DNA from: Lytechinus pictus
Taxonomy: Eukaryota > Echinodermata > Echinoidea > Temnopleuroida > Toxopneustidae
Direction of reading: 5' to 3'
NCBI RefSeq assembly: GCF_037042905.1
Contig: NC_087262.1
Span: 7,154,001-7,218,000, forward strand
Length of the DNA: 64,000 nucleotides
Shown: positions 58,256 to 64,000 of the stretch, piece by piece
Layout of the letters: each line of letters begins with the position of its first letter
How positions within the stretch are numbered: position 1 is the stretch's first letter
Translations under genes and position numbers: made by a program
Notes under the pieces: model-generated
What the model was told of the DNA's origin: nothing
What the model saw: the letters and a program-made list of their open reading frames with translations, nothing else
The model's database searches: none

Positions 58256-58745
58256 ATTGTACATAATAATGTCAGGGCATTTGGTGGCTTTTTTAATATC
58301 AAAATGCTTCATTTATTACATACATGACATAAAAAATGATACATTTCGTTAGCAATCATGTTTTCATCCATTATTTCACTAAAAAACACAATTACTTGCA
58401 TTTAGTGCTCACTTTTGTGAAATTTAGTTTTCCCCATACATATTGTACATAATATAGAATACAGGGGTCTATGGCGGCCTTCTGAATATCTAGAAAATAA
58501 TTTTTTGTCAAAAATTGTTTTTTCAGAGAGTATTTCACTCCTGCAACACAAATACATACATTTTTATAACCAATGTGCGGGCAACTTAATGATTTTCATG
58601 GGTAATTTGCATATTTTGGCGGCCATATTGGATTTTGCCAATTTGCGGAAAATGCTCAAAGTTACACGGAAGGCATCATTCAGATTCGTAATCAGCACCC
58701 TCGAATTGACAAGGAACAATACAAAATATTGTATTTATGAAAAAA
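58256..58745. repeat. ~190-bp satellite, continuation beyond the nested elements
   Basis: Carries on the same units as 53,775-55,376 (second orientation). The last unit (58,505-58,745) is the one whose complement lies in intron 2 of gene C. Confidence 0.8.
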
Positions 58746-59275
58746 CAAGATTTGGTCGATTTTCTATGGGGCCTATCCTGGACTATATAATCAATGCGAG
58801 CGTGCAGCGCTAGCTATTACGTTTTGAAAGTTTGACCTGAATAGGGATATTTGAGAATTTTGGAATACAGGAAAATAATAGGTACCCGCTGACATATCAA
58901 ATTTTGCGAGCGTGCATTCAGAAGATAAAGCATAAATTCTTACAGAGCACTTTTAAAAATAAATTTGTAAATAAAAAAAAATAAGGAAAGTTCGAACATC
59001 CGAGCTGAAATATGTTTTGTATATTGACTTCAAAATTTGATATTCAAGCTTCACATTGAGCAAGATATATAAATAACCTAAAAGGCAATGCGAGCGCGAA
59101 GCGCGAGCTAAAATTTATAATGTACAGTGACATGAAATATTTTTAAAATTATTTTTCAAGTCTTCCCCTCATCTTATTTTATTCACTCGTCTTCCTCCTC
59201 TTATGTTTCCCCTTTTTTTCTTCTCTCTTTTCCCTTCTTTTTCTTTCTTTCCCCCTCCCCCCCTGGATCCGCCTA
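58745..59275. mobile_element. Partial inverted copy of the GGCGGATCC element's left end
   Basis: Read on the minus strand it follows 55,625-56,200 in order: 'taggcggatccaggg', purine-rich 'aaagaaggaaaa', 'aaaataagatgagggg', 'gctcgcgcttcgcgctcgca', 'ttgatatttaa/caa' and 'taccta'. Its inner end is truncated against the satellite. Confidence 0.75.
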
Positions 59276-59283
59276 TATGGACC

Positions 59284-59600
59284 ATGTATAGAATCACAAT
59301 CAGATTTGTACACGGTTTTGGAAAAAAAAAGCGAGGGGGGTGAAGCCCACCAACCCCGGTTCCGCAGCCCCTGTTGTGCAATAGTCACACGAAACTTACT
59401 CCTAACCGACAGCTGGTACACCATTGGCAATAACGTATACACTGTAAAAACGCTGTTTAAAATTTTAAACACGTTGTTTAAGCCTGTCAATCCAACTGCT
59501 GTTTAAACTTTTTAAACAAGTTGTTTAAAAAGTTTAGACAATCATAAAATAGTTTTAACAACTTGTTGCTCGAGTGACGAGCTTAAACAACGTGTTTTAT
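59284..59600. other. Worn repeat fragments upstream of the duplication
   Basis: 59,305-59,370 matches the fragment at 3600-3740. From 59,440 several 'gtttaaa..tttaaac' inverted words form a MITE-like hairpin ('tacactgtaaaaacgctgtt') that leads into the segmental duplication. Confidence 0.45.
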
Positions 59601-59780
59601 TTTATTTTCAGCTTTGGTCAGTATCGGTCGGGGGCGGTTTCCTTGTGTGACTGTAGTATTCGATCGTTTCCTGATTATAATTAATTTCACCATGTTCATA
59701 GAATAAAATTTCTATAATAGTACAACTGAAAATAAACATTTCATCATTATCACGGCAGCAATACAAAAAGTATGTTTTCA

Positions 59781-62700
59781 TCATGCATTTGAATTTTCTG
59801 AAGCTTTGATCCTTGTTTCGGCCATTTCTTTGTAGTAGTCTGCTGTGGCGTCTATAGCCTTGATTGTGTCCGGGGTCATCTCTGATCGAGGAAGCTTTGG
59901 TTTCGATGCTCGGAATTCAGAACTTTCAAAGGCTATCTTGTGGACAAGACGTATAGTGCCATCCGCTCTGGTCCCGGACATGGGTAATATACACCGCCAT
60001 GTCTTCACTATGTCTGGACTAGCATCCCACTGGAGATACTTAGCATCCCAGGGCATTCCACAAGCTTCAAAGTACTTCGGAAGCATATCCGCAGGATTGG
60101 CCAACAGTTCGTCGACGTCAATGACCACAGGGTTTGGGTCAAAGTTCTCCTTGACGTGCTTCCAGAGGTCATACTGGCATTTGTAGGTGTAGCCTGGCAT
60201 CATGAACGGCACATCTGTGGTCATGTCGAAGGTAGCAGGGTCGACAGATTTCCTTCCCGGCATTGGCATCTGGGCAACCTGAGTTATCAGAAGGGTTCTC
60301 CAGGAAGGGAACATCCGCTCAGGATCACGGATCAGAAACGTGTGTTTGTAACCTGCCTCTTTCTTGGGTAAGAGATCTAGGTACCCTGTGACGCCATACG
60401 CCATGTCCTTGATGAATGTAGGCTTGTCGGGTTGACTTTCAAGCTGTTGCCTTATCCCATCGCGCCTAGAAAATTCAAAAATAATAAACAAAAAAAACTC
60501 TGGAAATCAGAAGGAAAATAATAATTTCAATACCCTTTGACAATCGAGGATCGTAATAATAAGTACTGCGTTTATTGAAATCTTGTATGATATTTACTCG
60601 AACACTTTTTCGAGGAAGGGGGGGGGAGGAGAACAAGAAAAAAAGAAGAAAAAGAAAGAGAAGAAAAGAAAAAGAAGGAGATGATGATGAAGAAGAAGAC
60701 GACGAAGAAGAAGGAGAAAGAGGAAGACGACGAAGAAGAAGAAGGAGAAGAAGAAGATGATGTTGATGAAGAAGAAGAAGAATAATGATGATAGTAATAA
60801 TAATAAGAAGAAAAAGAATTCAAAGAAGAAGAAGAAGAAAAAAAAAGAAAAATGCAGGATACGTCTTTTAAACAATATTACCCAAAATGTAATCTATACA
60901 AAATGTCTAAACAATGATTTCTTGTTTAACAATTTTTAAACAATAGCTGTTAGAGTGACTCGCTTAAACAAAGTTTTTAACATTTTGTTTATGATTTTTT
61001 TTACTGTGTATGAATAATTTCAGACAGAAAATCAACCCAGTGATCTCATTCCCAATTTAGTAGACCGCCGCGAGAATAATACCGGCACGTATTCCTCAAA
61101 TTCAGATCGATGGCCATCTGGTGATTAGAGACCTTGAAAGATAGTTGAAATTAATATTCTAAATAAATCTTTCAGTGAAATTATAGGCCTAATATCTTTA
61201 ATATTAAGTTTGTTGAATTTGCCAATCGTGGTTTTCATAAAATATAGAAGAGCCTCTCTCTTGTGCCAGTGGAATAATTGATTTGAGTTGATGATTTATA
61301 AACGCCATAGGTATGATAGGGATAATTTGTGTTTCACTAGTGCACGACGAATAGAAACGTTTGAAAAAATGAAAATTACAAACGAGTTTAAAAAAGGAAT
61401 GATATAGTGTATGAAGGCCAATTATAATTGATGGCCAAAAACCATTGGCGTACAGATGAGGGGGGGGGGGGTGTTCACGACCAAGAAAAAAGGAAAGGGT
61501 GAAATATGATATTATATTTCTGAATATTGTGTCAGAATCTATCAAAAACTTGGATTTTGTAATAACAATGTTGAAATTTTTGCTATTTATTTCGCTATTT
61601 TTGCTATGTTACGCGATACGCCATATCAAGCCCACTGTTTTTTTTTGGCTCATTACAAATTTGCCAAAATCAAAATAATCAAGCTGATATTAACGCAGCA
61701 TTGATTTTTTTTCTCAAAACAGCAAAAAACAAACACCTAGTAATACATTTTGTTTCGTACACAAAGCTCATCAAAGTCGACAAATTAAATGAAAGATATA
61801 GAACATCATGTCTTGCGTTAGTTAAACATTGGCAGTAATTATCAACTTAATATCAACCCAATGTTGGTACTTTAGAACAATTATTTGCCACTTTTAACTT
61901 TAGGATCTGGGCATGCATTAAACAAAATAAGCAATACAACCTGTTTAGGGAAAGAAGGAATAAGAACAATAGTGTTAAAAAGGTGGTTTAGAGATTGGGT
62001 AATTGTCTCTTTCTCGTGGCTTCGTCTTATACGATAATAAAAGGTTGATGTGATAGGAAGCTTTCGAAAATAGGTCGGACATTATGAGATAAACAATTTC
62101 CCCTGCTCATGCTCAGAGATCAAGGTTACCTATATCAGGACTGAGCATGCGCATCGATCTTTTGAAATTTGAATGTTCCATTCAGTTCACTATGTTTACG
62201 GTCTTGTATTCAGATTTCCATAATCACTGTTATAATAGTATCTAAAGTATCGATATTCAAATATTAACTAAACCATTCAGCTGAATAAATTTATTTTAAC
62301 TGTAACTGTTTAAAATTCCTCTGAAATTTATGTGCATCTACTTACAACATTAGTGACACGTCCATCTTTTCTGGCAAGAAAACATGTTCCATGGGAGAGC
62401 CTTTCATCATGGCTTTTAATGGACCTAAGAACGCCTCCGGGTCAAAATCACCACAGCTCCTCGGAAGAGGAACGCCCATTCCTTTCAATATAAAGTCTTG
62501 AAAGAAGGCTAGACAATAGGGCTCAAACCATACCTTAAACATGTTGAATGGAGATAATGAATGGTTTATTTGACTTTTGATATGAAGAGGCATTTCCATT
62601 TTATTCTATCTTTTGAGATTAATAATACATTGTCTTGAGTAAAGCATATTTTGTTGAACCTATTCTAAATAATAAACATCCGCAAATCATTACTGTTTTC

Positions 62701-63225
62701 ATTGATAGGCCTATATAAAAAAAATAAACGAGAGTTGACATCTCAAGCTGCGAGTGAATCCAAATAAAGCATTTCCCTCACCTTTCTATCATTTGGATAA
62801 CCTGACAATTACATTGTCAATATAATCACGGTCTTTATCATTATTTTTATCGTTTTTTTAAAGTTATTTATATCATCAAAATCAACACGTATAATAATCG
62901 TCATGGCTGTTATTGTCATTAATATTCGTCTTTTTCGTTTTCTTTTTCTTCTTCTTTTTTCCCATTCGTCCCTTTTTTATTTTTAATTTAATACCCCTTT
63001 CTTCATCGTCATCACCATCAACATCATCATCATCATCGTCATTACCACCACCATCACCATCACCTTGATCATAATTACCATTCTCATCATCATCATCATC
63101 ACAAGCTTCATTATATTAATTCTTACCTCTGTGTTATCAATAAAACTGAAACACTTGGCGATGGCAGTCGATATCGAACGTGGTACACACCACATGATGA
63201 CCCGGAAGGGTTTTGAATCAGACAT
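59781..63225 (-). CDS. Sulfotransferase-like P-loop protein, paralogue D (three exons)
   Basis: Exons are 63225-63127, 62533-62346 and 60465-59781, giving 972 nt and 323 aa. Exon 1 is identical in protein to C (MWCVPRSISTAIAKC P-loop). Exon 2 has one change and exon 3 eight. The TAA that ends C is TCA here, and the frame runs six more residues (SENSNA) to a TGA. Both PAPS-binding regions are intact and no disabling change is visible, so D looks functional. The acceptor substrate is unknown, as for the other paralogues. Confidence 0.92.
60610..60855. repeat. GAA/GAT/GAC polypurine microsatellite in intron 2 of gene D
   Basis: Partner of 38,343-38,578, with a different number and order of triplets and a shorter G-run. 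Confidence 0.9.
61310..61800. other. Intron 2 segment of gene D not matching gene C
   Basis: Between 'gatttataaacgcca' and 'catcatgtcttgcgttag', both present in gene C, this copy has about 490 bp of different sequence, including a G-run at 61,460-61,470. C has the satellite monomer in its place. I see no ends that identify the insert. Confidence 0.55.
63003..63112. repeat. (CAT)n/(CAC)n microsatellite in intron 1 of gene D
   Basis: Partner of 40,458-40,570. Confidence 0.9.
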
Positions 63226-63640
63226 CTTTTAGTAAAGAAAAAACAAAAAGGAAAGAGACAGAATTGAGACGGTAAGTCTGAAATATTTAACACAAAAGGC
63301 AAGGCCCTGGGAACGATTTTTTTTTTCACAGGGGGGATGCTGGTTTAAATTTGACATGCCCCCAAAAAGTTTCACTACAAAAGGTGATTTTGGTCCAGGA
63401 AAAATATGACAAAAGCCGGGTGACTTTGGTTAAATTCCTGCTATTTAGCAAACCTTCCAGATTTCCGGGGGTGCTGCCTATAGTGAATGAACAATGCAGC
63501 ACCTCCCAGCAATATTGGGTGCTTCAGCACCCCCGCTTCCCAGGGCCTGACAAAAGCATGAGGGGCATAATATGTTATATTTTTACTAGATTAGTAAGAG
63601 ACAAAATGTGAACACAAGTGTGGATCAGGTTTTCAGTGTA

Positions 63641-63882
63641 TACACTGCAAAAACTCTGGTGTTGATTCAACACCAGCCCGGAATCTATATATGTCCACAC
63701 CGGGAAGTGTTAAACAACACCAGTTTCGTTTTGGTCTAACACCAGATAGGTGTTTATACAACACCAATTAGTAAAACAGCATTGATTTGATTCCAAACTG
63801 GTGTTGTTTCAATACTTCTCTGATGTGGACATATATAGATTCCGGGCTGGTGTTGAATCAACACCAGAGTTTTTGCAGTGTA
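63641..63882. mobile_element. TA-flanked hairpin MITE, copy 2
   Basis: Same element and position as 41,109-41,350 relative to the duplicated gene, with only a few base changes. Confidence 0.85.
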
Positions 63883-64000
63883 GGTGTTCTCAAATATATT
63901 TCTGACAGTTTTTATAATTAAAGTCCTTACTGTTGTGAGTATTTTTTTCAGAGTTAAATCTTTGATACTTATCACCCATGGTATTTTGATGCCCCCTTTT

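Larger units (their letters stand above)
59525..64000. repeat. Segmental duplication, copy 2 (contains gene D), truncated by window end
   Basis: Same-orientation match to 37,215-41,466. It includes the 3' flank, all three exons, both introns, the upstream 'gggtgcttcagcacccccgc' stretch and the hairpin MITE. The match is still continuing at base 64,000. Confidence 0.95.

Overview
This is animal nuclear DNA. Genes are split by introns with GT..AG borders, intergenic DNA is AT-rich, and roughly half the window is repeats. The repeat set (tRNA-derived SINEs, many small inverted-repeat elements with long G or C runs, foldback elements, short satellites) and the gene content (a SAMD8-type ceramide phosphoethanolamine synthase and a tandem family of PAPS-sulfotransferase-like proteins) fit a marine invertebrate deuterostome, most likely a sea urchin. 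The species assignment is inference.

Layout. 1-11 kb has no recognised gene: a 1.15-kb purine minisatellite, a 0.45-kb direct duplication, several MITEs, a minisatellite and a SINE. 11.1-14.2 kb (minus) holds a complete five-exon SAMD8-like gene, 402 aa, with a candidate 5' non-coding exon near 15.7 kb. 16.2-16.9 kb is a retroposed insertion with a 15-bp target duplication. 17,942-22,789 is the most unusual object: a 4.85-kb, almost perfect palindrome with AG...CT ends and a 6-bp target duplication (CCTATA). Both features match Polinton/Maverick elements. Each arm carries a divergent copy of one C2H2 zinc-finger/acidic protein gene, and 108-bp iteron-like repeats sit at the centre.

23.6-63.2 kb holds four minus-strand paralogues (A, B, C, D) of a three-exon P-loop sulfotransferase-like gene. 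All four can be assembled with consistent splice sites (316, 314, 317 and 323 aa). C and D lie in a segmental duplication of more than 4 kb. D has lost the stop codon used by C and gains six residues. A broken extra copy of exon 1 lies upstream of A.

Between C and D (41.5-59.5 kb) is a repeat-rich block: a 4.8-kb foldback element, nested MITEs, a decayed Gag-like retroelement fragment with a 120-bp satellite next to it, and a ~190-bp satellite that reverses orientation at about 54.41 kb. That satellite is interrupted by a three-deep nest of DNA elements. No tRNA, rRNA or CRISPR locus was found apart from tRNA-derived SINEs.
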